Below, in pieces: positions 46,531 through 56,441 of a stretch of DNA of 64,000 bases. The notes beneath the pieces were generated by a model. That model made no database searches, was not told the origin of the DNA, and saw only the letters and a program-made list of their open reading frames with translations. Source of the stretch: Clitopilus passeckerianus (taxonomy: Eukaryota; Basidiomycota; Agaricomycetes; Agaricales; Entolomataceae). The stretch covers positions 310,001 through 374,000 of the forward strand of contig CALYLX010000083.1 of the NCBI GenBank assembly GCA_944990035.1. Direction: 5' to 3'. Position 1 is the stretch's first letter, and every line of letters begins with the position of its first letter. The translations under genes and the position numbers were made by a program.

Positions 46531-49500
46531 ATGTCTTCATCAAACATGACATCACTCGTCCCTACCTTTGATGGTAGTAACTGGATCATCTTCCAAACAA
46601 AGATGAAAGCCTACTTGCAGTCCCAAGGGCTCTGGCAAATCGTTGGTGGTCACTATCCGCTTCCCACGCCTGCCAACCCTCAGGCACCTACTGCAGACGA
46701 ACTCAAAGAAATTCGGTCTTGGCATGATAAGAATGATCAGGCCCAGGGTATCATGACACTTCGCATGAGTAATGCAATGTCCCAAGCCAACATTGGCGCC
46801 GACTCGGCTGCCACTTGGGACAATCTTGTCACAAACTACGACAGCCCTGGACCTTCCATCATCTTTGCTGATTTCAAGAAAGCCATCACTTTTAAGCTTT
46901 CTGGGAACGCTAATCCCACTTCTGAAATCGCTGCCTTAAACCTTATCTTTGAATGCCTCGCTGCAAATGGTTCTTCTCTGCCCGAATTCGTCAAAGCAAT
47001 GATTCTGATTGCTGCAATCCCCCAGAAATGGGATAGCGTTGCAGCCCTTTCGCTCTCCGGTCCTAATACGACCGTCGCAGACTTAAGCTTCCCCAACATC
47101 AGATCATCCATCATTGCCAAATTTGAACGCCGCTCAGGTAACCACGTTGTTGCCAACAAGATCTCTGCTGTCAAACGCAAAGGTGCTGACCCTAAGCACA
47201 AAAAGGGCCAAAACCAGCAGCAATCACAGCCGCAAGGCGGATCTTCGAACTCTGGTCCTTCCCAAAAGAAGACCAAGAATAATTGGCACCCGCAGAAGAA
47301 GAAGCAAGAAGGCCACGCCCATCAGGCTGAGGCAGCCACCGTTTTTGCCTCTATGGCAATGGTGGCTCCACCAGTTACTCCACCTCCACCTCCTGCCCCC
47401 ACGACCGCTAAGGTTGCACTTATCAACCGTCTTGGAGTCACGCTCTCTGAGCGCATCTCCACCCCTGCATCGTGGACTGGCCCAGGCCAATCTGGCGATC
47501 AACAGGATCCACGCTACATGCAAGCCAAGGTTTTCTTGGAACGCATGTCCATGCCTGTTGAGCCCCGCTACCTTTGCCCCTTAATGGCGATGTTCCACAA
47601 GGAGCAATCATTCTCTGATCGAGAACTCCTTCGTGCCTGCGGTATCCACAACTACAACATTGATGTAGGTGCTCTCCCAGGGAAATGGGACAGCAGACCC
47701 ATCATTGACGGTGTCCAAAAGGACTATGCTGCGACTCTTAAGGCTGGATGCCCATGGCCGCATCTGCTTGAATGTGATAATAACATGTGCGATCATCCTA
47801 ATCATGCCAAGCGAATTGCGGAGCTGACTTGCCAACTTAGGTGTGGCTGCTGGACTAATCCAGAGGTCGAAGGACCAGTCAAGCATACATGTGGCAAGAC
47901 CAATGACCCTCGTACACGCGCCAAGAAGACTGTAGCGCAGTCTTCTACTTCGGAGGAAACTCCCACATCATCTGCGCAGATTGAGGAAGTTGTTGATCTT
48001 CCCCCTTCTCCCCGCCCTACTAAATGTACACGTTGCGACGACGACGAAATATCTCTCGGCGGAGAATTGGATCAGGAAGATCAGCGTCAAGATGGTCACA
48101 TGGAGATGGATTGGGATGCGGAGATGGCCGCCAATGACCAAACCGGTCCTCTTGACAGGCAAGTACCTTGCACTTTTGATTCAAGATCAAATGCTGATAG
48201 AAAGTTCCAGCGAGCTCTTCGGCGACGATTAATTCCACGCACGAACTCTACGGACTTTACTATACACAATACATATGCATTCGGGGATACCCCCACTTCT
48301 ACTATGACATGTATGCCAGCACTAGGATCTGTGACTAACTCGTCACAAAAATTTATGAATCATGCAATTAACTGCAACAAGTGTAAGGGAAAGAGACCAG
48401 ATGACGGATCCGCATCATGGATCATGGATTCCGGTGCTTCGTATCATTTTACGAATAATCTCAATGACTTCACCGACTACGAAGAAGGTGACTTTGGAAA
48501 TGTTATAACCGCAAGCAGTCAAGTTTCCATAAGGGGTCGAGGAACTGTGTTCATCGATCATTCATTTGTGAGACCCGGAACCGACAAGACTGTTGAAGTG
48601 ACTACACGTCTATTTCCAGTCTATTACTTCCCTGAGCTCTCCACGCGATTACTCGCTATGGGAGAATTCTTACAGAAGGAGAAACTCCTTCTTAGGGCTT
48701 CATCTTCCACGATGACATTCTATTCTCGAAATAAGAATCATGCGGAGATAGTGTGTAAACCACACATTCCTGGTGATAACCTTTATTGGTTAGATACCAA
48801 GATCACTTCTGCAAAGAAGATGGTCGCTGCATCATGCGTGTTTGCAGCCACGTACGACTTGTGGCATAAACGCCTCGGACATCCGTCTAAGGAGGTTTTA
48901 CGCCATAGTCAGGTACATACGCGGAAAGGTCCGCAGAACATCGAATTCCCAAAAGAGAATCCGATTTGCCAAGGATGTGCACAAGGGAAAATGCCTTCAA
49001 AGTCTTTCCCACCATCTGAATCTCGTGCAAAGGAACCCTTCGAGATGATTCATTCTGATCTCAAGGAATTCCCTGTGATGTCATATCACAAATACAAATA
49101 CTTTATCTCCTTCTTGGATGATAACTCCTCCCACGGATGGGTGACATTTCTACATAAAAAATCAGAAGCTGTCAAGGCTATGGAAGACTTCTCTGCCATG
49201 GTTAATACCCAATTTGGAGCTAAGATCAAAACTTGGCGTATTGATGGAGGGGGTGAATTCACCAAGTTTGAGAATGCACTGAGACAACGTGGCATTCAGA
49301 TTCACAAGAGTGCACCGCACACGCCTCAACAAAATGGCCGTGCAGAGCGCTTTAACCGCACAATCATGGATAAAGCTATGGCTATGCATCACGATGCGTG
49401 CCTGCCTAACATGTGGTGGGAATTTTCTGTGGCACATAGTGCTCATCTATACAACCGAACTCCAATTCGAAGAATCGATTGGAAAACACCCCACGAGGTT

Positions 49501-50115
49501 ATCAATAAAGAGAAACCAGACATTTCTCACCTCCGTGTATTTGGTTGTGGTGCTTACGTTTACCTCCCTGAGGACAAACGAGCCAACAAACTTGCTCCGA
49601 AATCGGAACTCATGTTGTACCTTGGTACAGAACCAGGTATGAAGGTGCACAAATTCATGCGACTTCACAACAACACAATATTTGTTGGAACGACAGCACT
49701 ATTTGACGAAACACTATTCCCAAAGTGTCCTGAACACAAGAATCGTGGCATCACACGTGTAGGTGATAAACCTATGATGCAAGACCCGGAACATTATGTT
49801 CCAGATCAACAAATTCCTTCGGAATCCGGTGATGATGATAATGATGGTTCTACACCACCAAATCATCGTCAAGATGATCATGCTTCTGATCACAACCGGA
49901 CCCCTTCTCCTTCTCCACCTTCCACTCCGAAGCCTAAATCGGACAAAGGTAAAGGCAAAGCGCCTACTGTGGAAGAGGAACCTGAGGAAGACTTCAATGA
50001 CTTCTATGCTGATGACCCAACACCAGCAGATCAGAGTTCCGCGTATCCTAATGATCAGTCCAATCAAGGACAAGAATCATATCAAATTGATCCATCGAAA
50101 TTCCGACTTCGTTGA
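46531..50115 (+). CDS. Copia Gag-protease-integrase polyprotein
   Basis: 1194 codons. The Gag-like N-terminus (VPTFDGSNWIIFQTKMKAYL, then TWDNLVTNY and similar) is of the UBN2 type. A Gln/Lys-rich linker and a long unrecognised segment follow. The aspartic protease motif WIMDSGASYHFTNN lies near residue 635. The pre-integrase zinc region is YDLWHKRLGHPS and CQGCAQGKM. The integrase core has HSDLKEFP, IDGGGEF and a late Glu in PHTPQQNGRAERFNR, completing the D,D,E set. The C-terminal stretch is acidic and Ser/Pro-rich. It stops at TGA 50113-50115 before the reverse transcriptase, which continues in the same frame. In most copia elements both halves form a single frame. Confidence 0.9.
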   Translation: MSSSNMTSLVPTFDGSNWIIFQTKMKAYLQSQGLWQIVGGHYPLPTPANPQAPTADELKEIRSWHDKNDQAQGIMTLRMSNAMSQANIGADSAATWDNLVTNYDSPGPSIIFADFKKAITFKLSGNANPTSEIAALNLIFECLAANGSSLPEFVKAMILIAAIPQKWDSVAALSLSGPNTTVADLSFPNIRSSIIAKFERRSGNHVVANKISAVKRKGADPKHKKGQNQQQSQPQGGSSNSGPSQKKTKNNWHPQKKKQEGHAHQAEAATVFASMAMVAPPVTPPPPPAPTTAKVALINRLGVTLSERISTPASWTGPGQSGDQQDPRYMQAKVFLERMSMPVEPRYLCPLMAMFHKEQSFSDRELLRACGIHNYNIDVGALPGKWDSRPIIDGVQKDYAATLKAGCPWPHLLECDNNMCDHPNHAKRIAELTCQLRCGCWTNPEVEGPVKHTCGKTNDPRTRAKKTVAQSSTSEETPTSSAQIEEVVDLPPSPRPTKCTRCDDDEISLGGELDQEDQRQDGHMEMDWDAEMAANDQTGPLDRQVPCTFDSRSNADRKFQRALRRRLIPRTNSTDFTIHNTYAFGDTPTSTMTCMPALGSVTNSSQKFMNHAINCNKCKGKRPDDGSASWIMDSGASYHFTNNLNDFTDYEEGDFGNVITASSQVSIRGRGTVFIDHSFVRPGTDKTVEVTTRLFPVYYFPELSTRLLAMGEFLQKEKLLLRASSSTMTFYSRNKNHAEIVCKPHIPGDNLYWLDTKITSAKKMVAASCVFAATYDLWHKRLGHPSKEVLRHSQVHTRKGPQNIEFPKENPICQGCAQGKMPSKSFPPSESRAKEPFEMIHSDLKEFPVMSYHKYKYFISFLDDNSSHGWVTFLHKKSEAVKAMEDFSAMVNTQFGAKIKTWRIDGGGEFTKFENALRQRGIQIHKSAPHTPQQNGRAERFNRTIMDKAMAMHHDACLPNMWWEFSVAHSAHLYNRTPIRRIDWKTPHEVINKEKPDISHLRVFGCGAYVYLPEDKRANKLAPKSELMLYLGTEPGMKVHKFMRLHNNTIFVGTTALFDETLFPKCPEHKNRGITRVGDKPMMQDPEHYVPDQQIPSESGDDDNDGSTPPNHRQDDHASDHNRTPSPSPPSTPKPKSDKGKGKAPTVEEEPEEDFNDFYADDPTPADQSSAYPNDQSNQGQESYQIDPSKFRLR

Positions 50116-52278
50116 GTTGACGTGGAAAATTGGCGGTCACTTCCCGATCGCGCTCAATTTGAAAATAATACCGGCCCGCAATTGCCTCATGGCATACCAT
50201 TGCGCCGCTATCCCCAAAGGATATGTACCATTACCAGGAAACCTGGCAATGTATATGGAGAAAATCGTCTTCCCTCCGAAATACAAAGGGACATTCTCAT
50301 GGACAGATATTGGAAAAAGACCGTAGGAGAGATGCCTGGGCGCGCCAGACAGATACCACGGCCCGATTATGACCAACGTGACGCACAATTCCAGCCTACT
50401 GACACGATGGAAGGGATCATAACCTCCAATACTAGCGAACAGCCAGAGAATGATGACAATCAACCATCAGGAGACCAGGTTGAGGATCGCATGCAAGGCA
50501 TTGTGCCTGAACAACAGTTGCCACGTCCGCCTAAACGGCCTCGTGAAGATACTGATGCTGATCTTGCTTGGGCACAGAAATTGTGCAAGGAAGGGGGTGT
50601 GCCATTGATACAATATTTACTCCATCAGGCAGACCTGGCTATGCCAGCTGATGAGTATACTCCACCGTATTTCCATGCACTTCTATCGGATAGTTCTACA
50701 CCTAGACTACCCAACATTCGCGAAATGCAATTCCGCGATATTGCTCGACTGCCAAAAGCGGAGCAAAAGGAATGGCATAATGCATGTCAACAGGAGCTTG
50801 AGGCGCTCCGTGAACGTGACGTGTATGAGCTAGTTGATCCACCTAAAGGCCGAAAGATTGTCAAAAACCGCTGGGTATTTGACATCAAATCTGATGGTCG
50901 CAAAAAGGCTAGGCTTGTTGCCAAAGGCTTCTCACAGATTGAGGGCATAGATTTCGATGAGATTTTTTCCCCAGTCGTACGCTTTGAAACCGTCCGGACC
51001 TTATTTGCGCTAGCCGCATTAGAAGGATGGCACATTCAAGGTGTTGATGTGAAAACTGCCTTTCTATATGGAAAACTCGAAGAAGAAATCTATATGGAGC
51101 AACCAGAAGGATTTAAATTCAAAAGCCACCCAAATATGGTCTATCGACTTAAACGGGCACTATATGGTCTTAAACAAGCTAGTCTCTCTTGGTGGAAAGA
51201 GATGACGAAATCCATGGAAGCATTGGGTTTCAAACGAACAACATCCGACGCAGGTGTATTTGTACACCATACCAAAGATGGCAAAATTGTTATAGCCATT
51301 GTATATGTCGATGATGCAATGTTCATGGGGTCTGATCGGAACCTTGTCTTAAAGATGAAATCCGAATTCATGAAGAAGTGGGAATGTCGAGACCTTGGTG
51401 AAGCTAAGGAATTCCTATGCATGCGCATCACACGGGACAAGTCTAAAATTAAACTTGATCAAGTCCCCTACCTCCAAAAGGTGCTGCAACGTTATGGAAT
51501 GACTAATGCTAAAACCACTTATACTCCACTGCCTCACGGCTGGAAACCTAAAGTCAACACCAAATCTCTCAATCCAACGATCAAATCAGAGTTTCAATCC
51601 GTGATCGGATCTCTGTTATATCTCATGCTAGGCACACGGCCCGATATTGCTTTTGCAGTAATCAAACTATCGCAGTTCTCTGCAAACCCAAGCAAAGAGT
51701 ATCTCGAAAAGGCCAAACATGTGCTAAGGTACTTAGCTACCTTCCCCAACTACTCACTTGTCTACAACGGAGATAGTAATGGTGGATTGCATGCATATAC
51801 AGATTCTGATTGGGCATCAGACGAAATCACACGTCGCTCAACCTCCGGATATATTATGAAACTTGCCAATGGCTTAATCTGTTGGACGTCAAAAGCGCAG
51901 AAGACAATTGCGCTATCATCGACAGAAGCTGAGTACATGGCTTTGTCAGATACTTGTCGACAAGTCACTTGGCTTTGGTCACTTCTTTCCGAAATAGGTC
52001 TACCTGAAACTGAACCAACTATGGTTATCGGTGATAATCAGGGATCGATCTTTATCGGATCAAATCCTGTCCAGGAACGCCGGACTAAACACATTGATAT
52101 TTGCTATCACTACGCCTGCGAATGTGTTGAAAACGGTGTCATAGAGTTATACTTTGTACCTGGAAGCGAGAACACTGCTGACATGCTGACCAAGAATTTG
52201 GAACGTGTCAAATTTATGCAGTTCAGATCGCAACTTGGACTTGAGTTTTACTCATCTAAGGACAAAGACACACAATAG
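50116..52278 (+). CDS. Copia reverse transcriptase-RNase H portion
   Basis: Same frame as the preceding polyprotein, separated only by TGA 50113-50115. About 720 codons from VDVENWRSLPD. RT landmarks are WHNACQQELEALRERDVYELV, KNRWVFDIKSDG, ARLVAKGFSQ, VDVKTAFLYG, LKRALYGLKQA and the catalytic YVDDAMF. RNase H follows with YTDSDWASD, ALSSTEAEYMAL, a late Asp in IGDNQGS and RTKHIDI. It ends just before the purine tract and 3' LTR. No other stops or frameshifts are present. Without readthrough this half has no obvious ATG, so the TGA is either a disabling mutation or a readthrough site. Confidence 0.88.
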   Translation, partial: VDVENWRSLPDRAQFENNTGPQLPHGIPLRRYPQRICTITRKPGNVYGENRLPSEIQRDILMDRYWKKTVGEMPGRARQIPRPDYDQRDAQFQPTDTMEGIITSNTSEQPENDDNQPSGDQVEDRMQGIVPEQQLPRPPKRPREDTDADLAWAQKLCKEGGVPLIQYLLHQADLAMPADEYTPPYFHALLSDSSTPRLPNIREMQFRDIARLPKAEQKEWHNACQQELEALRERDVYELVDPPKGRKIVKNRWVFDIKSDGRKKARLVAKGFSQIEGIDFDEIFSPVVRFETVRTLFALAALEGWHIQGVDVKTAFLYGKLEEEIYMEQPEGFKFKSHPNMVYRLKRALYGLKQASLSWWKEMTKSMEALGFKRTTSDAGVFVHHTKDGKIVIAIVYVDDAMFMGSDRNLVLKMKSEFMKKWECRDLGEAKEFLCMRITRDKSKIKLDQVPYLQKVLQRYGMTNAKTTYTPLPHGWKPKVNTKSLNPTIKSEFQSVIGSLLYLMLGTRPDIAFAVIKLSQFSANPSKEYLEKAKHVLRYLATFPNYSLVYNGDSNGGLHAYTDSDWASDEITRRSTSGYIMKLANGLICWTSKAQKTIALSSTEAEYMALSDTCRQVTWLWSLLSEIGLPETEPTMVIGDNQGSIFIGSNPVQERRTKHIDICYHYACECVENGVIELYFVPGSENTADMLTKNLERVKFMQFRSQLGLEFYSSKDKDTQ

Positions 52279-52296
52279 GTGGTCTTTGAGGGGGTG

Positions 52297-53045
52297 TGTT
52301 GAATTGACGCGTACCACTCACGTGACTAATCACGTGACATCACATGATTAGTATTGCGCCATATTGCACCATTATGATGTCTTCTTACGAATACGCCTCA
52401 TGGCTGTCGAGCAAGCATGCCTTCCAGCGAGGGAAGTTGCGGACGACCCTTACCTTGAGCTAGGTGTGGGCTTGTGAGGTAAGAGCGAACTATGTAATAA
52501 GACTGGGTAAGTCTCCAATGTATTGAGGTAAAGTACATAGATTTATATACATATAGAGAGCGTGCACAGACCATGTATATGTAAGCATATCTAGAATGTT
52601 CTGTGCTAAATATAGTACGGAAGTGACACGGAATGAGTCATATGTAGTCATGAAGTGTCACGTGAGTTGCCATGAGGCGTATTCGTAAGAAGACATCATA
52701 ATGGTGCAATATGGCGCAATACTAATCATGTGATGTCACGTGATTAGTCACGTGAGTGGTACGCGTCAATTCAACAATGGCAACTCACGTGACACTTCAT
52801 GACTACATATGACTCATTCCGTATCACTTCCGTACTATATTTAGCACAGAACATTCTAGATATGCTTACATATACATGGTCTGTGCACGCTCTCTATATG
52901 TATATAAACCTATGTACTTTACCTCAATACATTGGAGACTTACCCAGTCTTATTACATAGTTCGCTCTCACCTCACAAGCCCACACCTAGCTCAAGGTAA
53001 GGGTCGTCCGCAACTTCCCTCGCTGGAAGGCATGCTTGCTCGACA
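52297..53045 (+). repeat. 3' LTR of the copia element, interrupted
   Basis: LTR bases 52297-52404 and 52782-53045 add up to 372, the full LTR length. The gap is filled by an inverted solo LTR plus one 5-base target copy. The end CTCGACA is followed directly by gypsy integrase sequence. Confidence 0.9.
52405..52776 (-). repeat. Inverted solo LTR of the copia family
   Basis: 372 bases, reading TGTTGAATTG...CTCGACA on the minus strand, inserted within the copia 3' LTR. The target duplication ATGGC is at 52400-52404 and 52777-52781. It differs from the host LTR at a few sites (for example GTGTCAC where the host has GTATCAC), so it came from a different family member. Internal sequence is gone through LTR-LTR recombination. 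It forms long inverted repeats with the adjacent host LTR. Confidence 0.92.
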
Positions 53046-53874
53046 TAAAGTTTTCCAAGAAATGGGACGACTCCTTGGAATCAAGCTCAACATGAGTACC
53101 GCCTACCACCCACAAACCGATGGTGCGACAGAAAGGATCAATCAGGAGATTGATGCCTATCTCCGCATCTTCTGTGCACAGAACCCCAAATCCTGGTCCA
53201 AATGGATTACCACTCTAGAATTCTCCTACAACAGCCAAACACACTCTGTCACCAAACGAACCCCATTCTACCTAATGATGGGATACGAACCACCTGCACT
53301 CCCATCAGTTGCTCCCACTAGCAAAATTCCCACAGTTGACAAACGGATCAAGGAACTTCTGCTAGCACGCGATGAAGCAAATGCTGCACATGCACTTGCT
53401 GCGCAACGCATGGCAGAGAAGATCACATGACATTTCACCCCATTCAAAGTCAGAGAAAAGGTGTGGTTAGAAGCCACAAATCTCAATCAAGGAAACATCT
53501 CCAAGAAACTAGCACCCAAATGAGAAGGACCCTTCAAGATACTTGAGGTAAAAGGACACCTGACCTATAAACTCGACCTGCCAAGACGATGGAAGATCCA
53601 CCCAGCAATTCACGCATCACTTCTCACCCGTTACATCTCCACCAAAGTGCATGGACCCAGCTTCTCTAAACTGCCACCTGACGAAATTGACGGAATAGAA
53701 GAATACGAAATAGAAGCAATTGTGGCCCATCAGAAACAAGGCAAAGGGCGACACAGATACCTCGTAAAATGGAAGGGATGGCCATCAGCAGACAACGAAT
53801 GGATGCCCGAGTCGGAACTGCGGAACGCCAAGGAAATACTCACCGAGTATAAAAAGAGGAAGAAACTCACCTGA
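53046..53874 (+). pseudogene. Gypsy integrase C-terminus with chromodomain
   Basis: The frame begins directly after the copia LTR at KVFQEMGRLLGIKLNMSTAY, followed by HPQTDGATERINQ (catalytic Glu region of integrase), FSYNSQTHSVTKRTPFYLM and a GPY-like LEATNLNQGN..KKLAP segment. The chromodomain EYEIEAIVAHQKQGKGRHR, YLVKWKGWPSADNEWMPESE closes it and marks the element as a chromovirus; this domain usually guides insertion into marked heterochromatin. In-frame TGA codons at 53428-53430 and 53521-53523 disable it. The integrase zinc finger, the first two catalytic Asp residues and all upstream pol domains are lost. Confidence 0.85.
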
Positions 53875-53912
53875 CACCACATAGCAAACCCACTCACTTC
53901 CACTATATAACA

Positions 53913-54779
53913 ATGTCTCAAAATGCCTCTTCCTACGACTGCACCATCATCCGCAACACCTTCAAATCCAATACCGCTATTACGGCGCTCCATACGCATA
54001 CTGCCTGGAGCAGCGACGACAACCCTCTCACCGCTGTGGGAGAACAAGGAACCCTCTACCAAAACCGACGAACCGAAACTCGCAACGAAGTGGCTCGTCT
54101 GCACCACCAATTTGCGAAAACCACTGACAATCTTGATCAACTTTTGGACAAAGTTGATCGAGAAACGGAGGAGACCCTCACAGACCTCTTCTTTGCTATT
54201 GGAGGAACAGCTTTCCTCGACGAATTCTTCCCCAAACGACAAAACTGGTTCAACAACCCGGAGGAGACAGACTTCGAAACCCTTGCCTCCAATTCCTGGG
54301 GGCCTGAGGAAAGTCAAGAAGAGGAAGTCACGATCCTCACTACACATCAAGTTTGCGGAACCCTACAAGCATTTCCTCCTGTCACCAATTTACACACCGC
54401 CGCAAAAATAAAACATAACCCCTTCGTCAAAGAAGAACAGAACAACAAGGAAAACATCAACCCCAATGGCAAACCCTCCGACGCCATACCTCTCCGCATT
54501 CGAAAGCCCACCAGAGTCCAACTCACCAACACTGGTGAACCTTCCCCCTTGACAGTATCGTCCCAGAAGGCGCCGCGCACCGGATACCTTGCCAACAGAC
54601 CACCACCACCCAGATGGTTTAGATGCTACATTTGTGGAGGCAGACATCGACAATGTCATTGCTTTCGTTTTGTGTGTCGTCTGTGCCATCATCGTGGCCC
54701 AGGCCATTACCCGGTTAGCTGCCCACAACGCTACCACAAGGGCATAGACCGTCATTTCTGGGGTAAAGGAAGGAATTGA
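53913..54779 (+). CDS. Extra 3' ORF of the gypsy element, Cys/His-rich
   Basis: 288 codons between the end of pol and the 3' LTR, intact. I do not recognise the family. The N-terminal half is acidic and helical (ARLHHQFAKTTDNLDQLLDK, EETLTDLFFAIG), the middle is polar and Pro/Asn-rich, and the last 50 residues are basic with many Cys/His: CYICGGRHRQCHC, then CRLCHHRGPGHYPVSC. The spacing suggests one or two zinc-binding knuckles, so nucleic-acid binding is plausible. A displaced Gag-like nucleocapsid is one possibility, and an accessory protein another. Unlike the adjacent pol it has no stop codons. Confidence 0.65.
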   Translation: MSQNASSYDCTIIRNTFKSNTAITALHTHTAWSSDDNPLTAVGEQGTLYQNRRTETRNEVARLHHQFAKTTDNLDQLLDKVDRETEETLTDLFFAIGGTAFLDEFFPKRQNWFNNPEETDFETLASNSWGPEESQEEEVTILTTHQVCGTLQAFPPVTNLHTAAKIKHNPFVKEEQNNKENINPNGKPSDAIPLRIRKPTRVQLTNTGEPSPLTVSSQKAPRTGYLANRPPPPRWFRCYICGGRHRQCHCFRFVCRLCHHRGPGHYPVSCPQRYHKGIDRHFWGKGRN

Positions 54780-54812
54780 AGTCAGGAGACTTCAACGATA
54801 GCGAGAGGGTAA

Positions 54813-55265
54813 TGTTATGATTTTGCTTACATGTTTCTCCTTACATACCCCGGCCCGCTTACCTATGTACAATTACTCACATATGCTGCGCATCACTGCG
54901 CATTTTTCATCTTTTTCCATGCTTACTCCGCATCTCTCACGATCGTGAGAGACTTATACCTTATCTGACTCTTTCTGACTCATCATGCTGCGCATGACTC
55001 ATTACTTACTCAGCATGCTGCGCATGCACTATATTTAGAACTACTAGATAGGTATATAAACCTGTACCATCTGGTCAAGGCTCCTCAGCTTGACCTAGGC
55101 AATCTACCTAACTGCTTAGTTCTCTACTTCGCCTTTAAGTCCCTTGCTTCGTCAATCTCACCAGGTCGTCAGTACAGCCGCAGCTGCTGACAAATCTCTG
55201 TCTTTGTTTATCAAAGACATCGAGCGTAAACAGTATTACCTAAGTTGTTAGGCTCTGCCTTAACA
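54813..55265 (+). repeat. 3' LTR of the gypsy element
   Basis: 453 bases, nearly identical to 45043-45495, with the same palindrome near 54935 and the TATATAAA core. Preceded by a purine-rich tract (GCGAGAGGG). Followed by the target copy CTAAT at 55266-55270. Confidence 0.92.
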
Positions 55266-56027
55266 CTAATAAGCGAGCTGGCCATTTCCAGAATACCAAC
55301 TGAGGCATCAATCTGATTTATGATGCTGAGTGTCTCCAGCCATAACAGTATATCATGTGAAACCCAATCACAAAGACATTGTTTGAGCTCCTGATCCAGT
55401 CCAGCGCTACAGAGGTGTGATGCCCAATGTAAGCATGCATACAATACTGCGAGCGAGATTGGTTGGTTTCTGAGGAGATGTTCGATGTCTGCTCTGTCTT
55501 TGTACTAGTCGGCAGGACTGAGCCTGCACATGTTTTGCTTCAAGGTCTTGCGCATATATTTGAAACAGTGTCTTGTCATATTTTGATGGTGTACGCCAAG
55601 ATTGATATGCAACTCTGCAATTGCTGTTGCGAGCTTGTCGCCGCTGAGGCCGACACCTTCAAGAGCTTTCTGAATATGCTCTTGGGAGGTGATGAAATCG
55701 GGAAAGGATTTGTGATGGACCCTGAATATACGCGCATCACCACTAGGGGCGACCAAGGAGTGGAGATGCAGCAGAGTGCCTTCAATGTAGTCCTCCGAGA
55801 CACCGAGTATCTCTGCGAGAGAGCAACATAGAAGAGGATTTTGAACGACAATAATAGCACCAACTACGGTCTGGTATTGATCCCACCAGCTGTTCTCTAC
55901 GCCGTGACCATCCATGCTGGAGTAGCCAGACGATGCCGATCGAAGAATGTGGAGGTAGGTCCTGTCAAGTACATCCATGCGCCTGGCGCCGGAGTAATCT
56001 CTGGGTGACACTCCATCGAGCAGGTAA

Positions 56028-56441
56028 TGTTGAACTTGACGCGTCTCACATCTTTGTCACATGAACAGTCACGTGACACCACATGACTACAAATCACATT
56101 ACTTGATTGCGTCATTATCACGACATACACACGTGGAGCATTACAAATACTTCTAGCACATTCCGCTCCACAATGACATCATCATGACTCACATATGAGT
56201 CATTCTTTGTCATTCCTTGTGTATTCCATACTATATTTAGCACAGAACATTCTAGATATGCTTACATATACATGGTCTGTGCACTCTATCCTTTTGTATA
56301 AATACTAGCAGTAGTTTACCTCAATACAATAAGGAGTTACACTTCTTTTCTCTCTAGTTCGCTCTCACAGCCTCACTCTACTCTACCCCAGGTTAGTAGC
56401 CTTACTGCACCTTCCCTCGCTGGGGGTGTGCCTGTTCGACA
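56028..56441 (+). repeat. Solo LTR of a related copia family
   Basis: 414 bases from TGTTGAAC to TTCGACA, flanked by the target duplication GGTAA (56023-56027 and 56442-56446). Its ends and a central stretch of about 55 bases (TATATTTAGCACAGAAC to GGTCTGTGCAC) match the 372-base copia LTRs, but the rest is diverged, so it is a sister family. It splits NLR locus 2 within the QLAY/LLDG coding stretch. Confidence 0.9.

Larger units (their letters stand above)
45922..53045 (+). mobile_element. Ty1/copia LTR retrotransposon, nearly intact
   Basis: 372-base LTRs TGTTGAATTGACGCG...GCTCGACA at 45922-46293 and 52297-53045 (the latter split by an inverted solo LTR). The two LTRs look identical in every stretch I compared, so insertion is recent. 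The gene order protease-integrase-RT-RNase H defines copia. A purine-rich tract (TTTGAGGGGGTG) ends at 52296. The flanks (GCAAT before 45922, TAAAG after 53045) are not a target duplication. They come from distant parts of the gypsy element, pointing to recombination between two copia copies that removed the gypsy middle. Confidence 0.92.
45043..55265 (+). mobile_element. Ty3/gypsy chromovirus-type LTR retrotransposon, internally deleted
   Basis: Bounded by direct 453-base LTRs (45043-45495 and 54813-55265) that start TGTTATG and end TAACA. A 5-base target duplication CTAAT flanks it (45038-45042 and 55266-55270). The LTRs differ at a few positions (for example ATCAAGCG against ATCGAGCG). Remaining internal parts are a short 5' coding remnant, the end of integrase with a chromodomain, and an extra 3' frame. 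Protease, reverse transcriptase, RNase H and the start of integrase are missing; a copia element sits where they should be. It is inserted in NLR locus 2. Confidence 0.9.

Noticed and set aside
46836..47523. Antisense and alternate-frame ORFs inside the copia Gag region
   Set aside because: They overlap a well-supported polyprotein with clear protease, integrase and RT motifs.
52876..53430. A 184-codon frame read as one protein starting in the copia LTR
   Set aside because: Its first part is LTR sequence, identical to 46124-46290; only the part after 53045 is the gypsy integrase.
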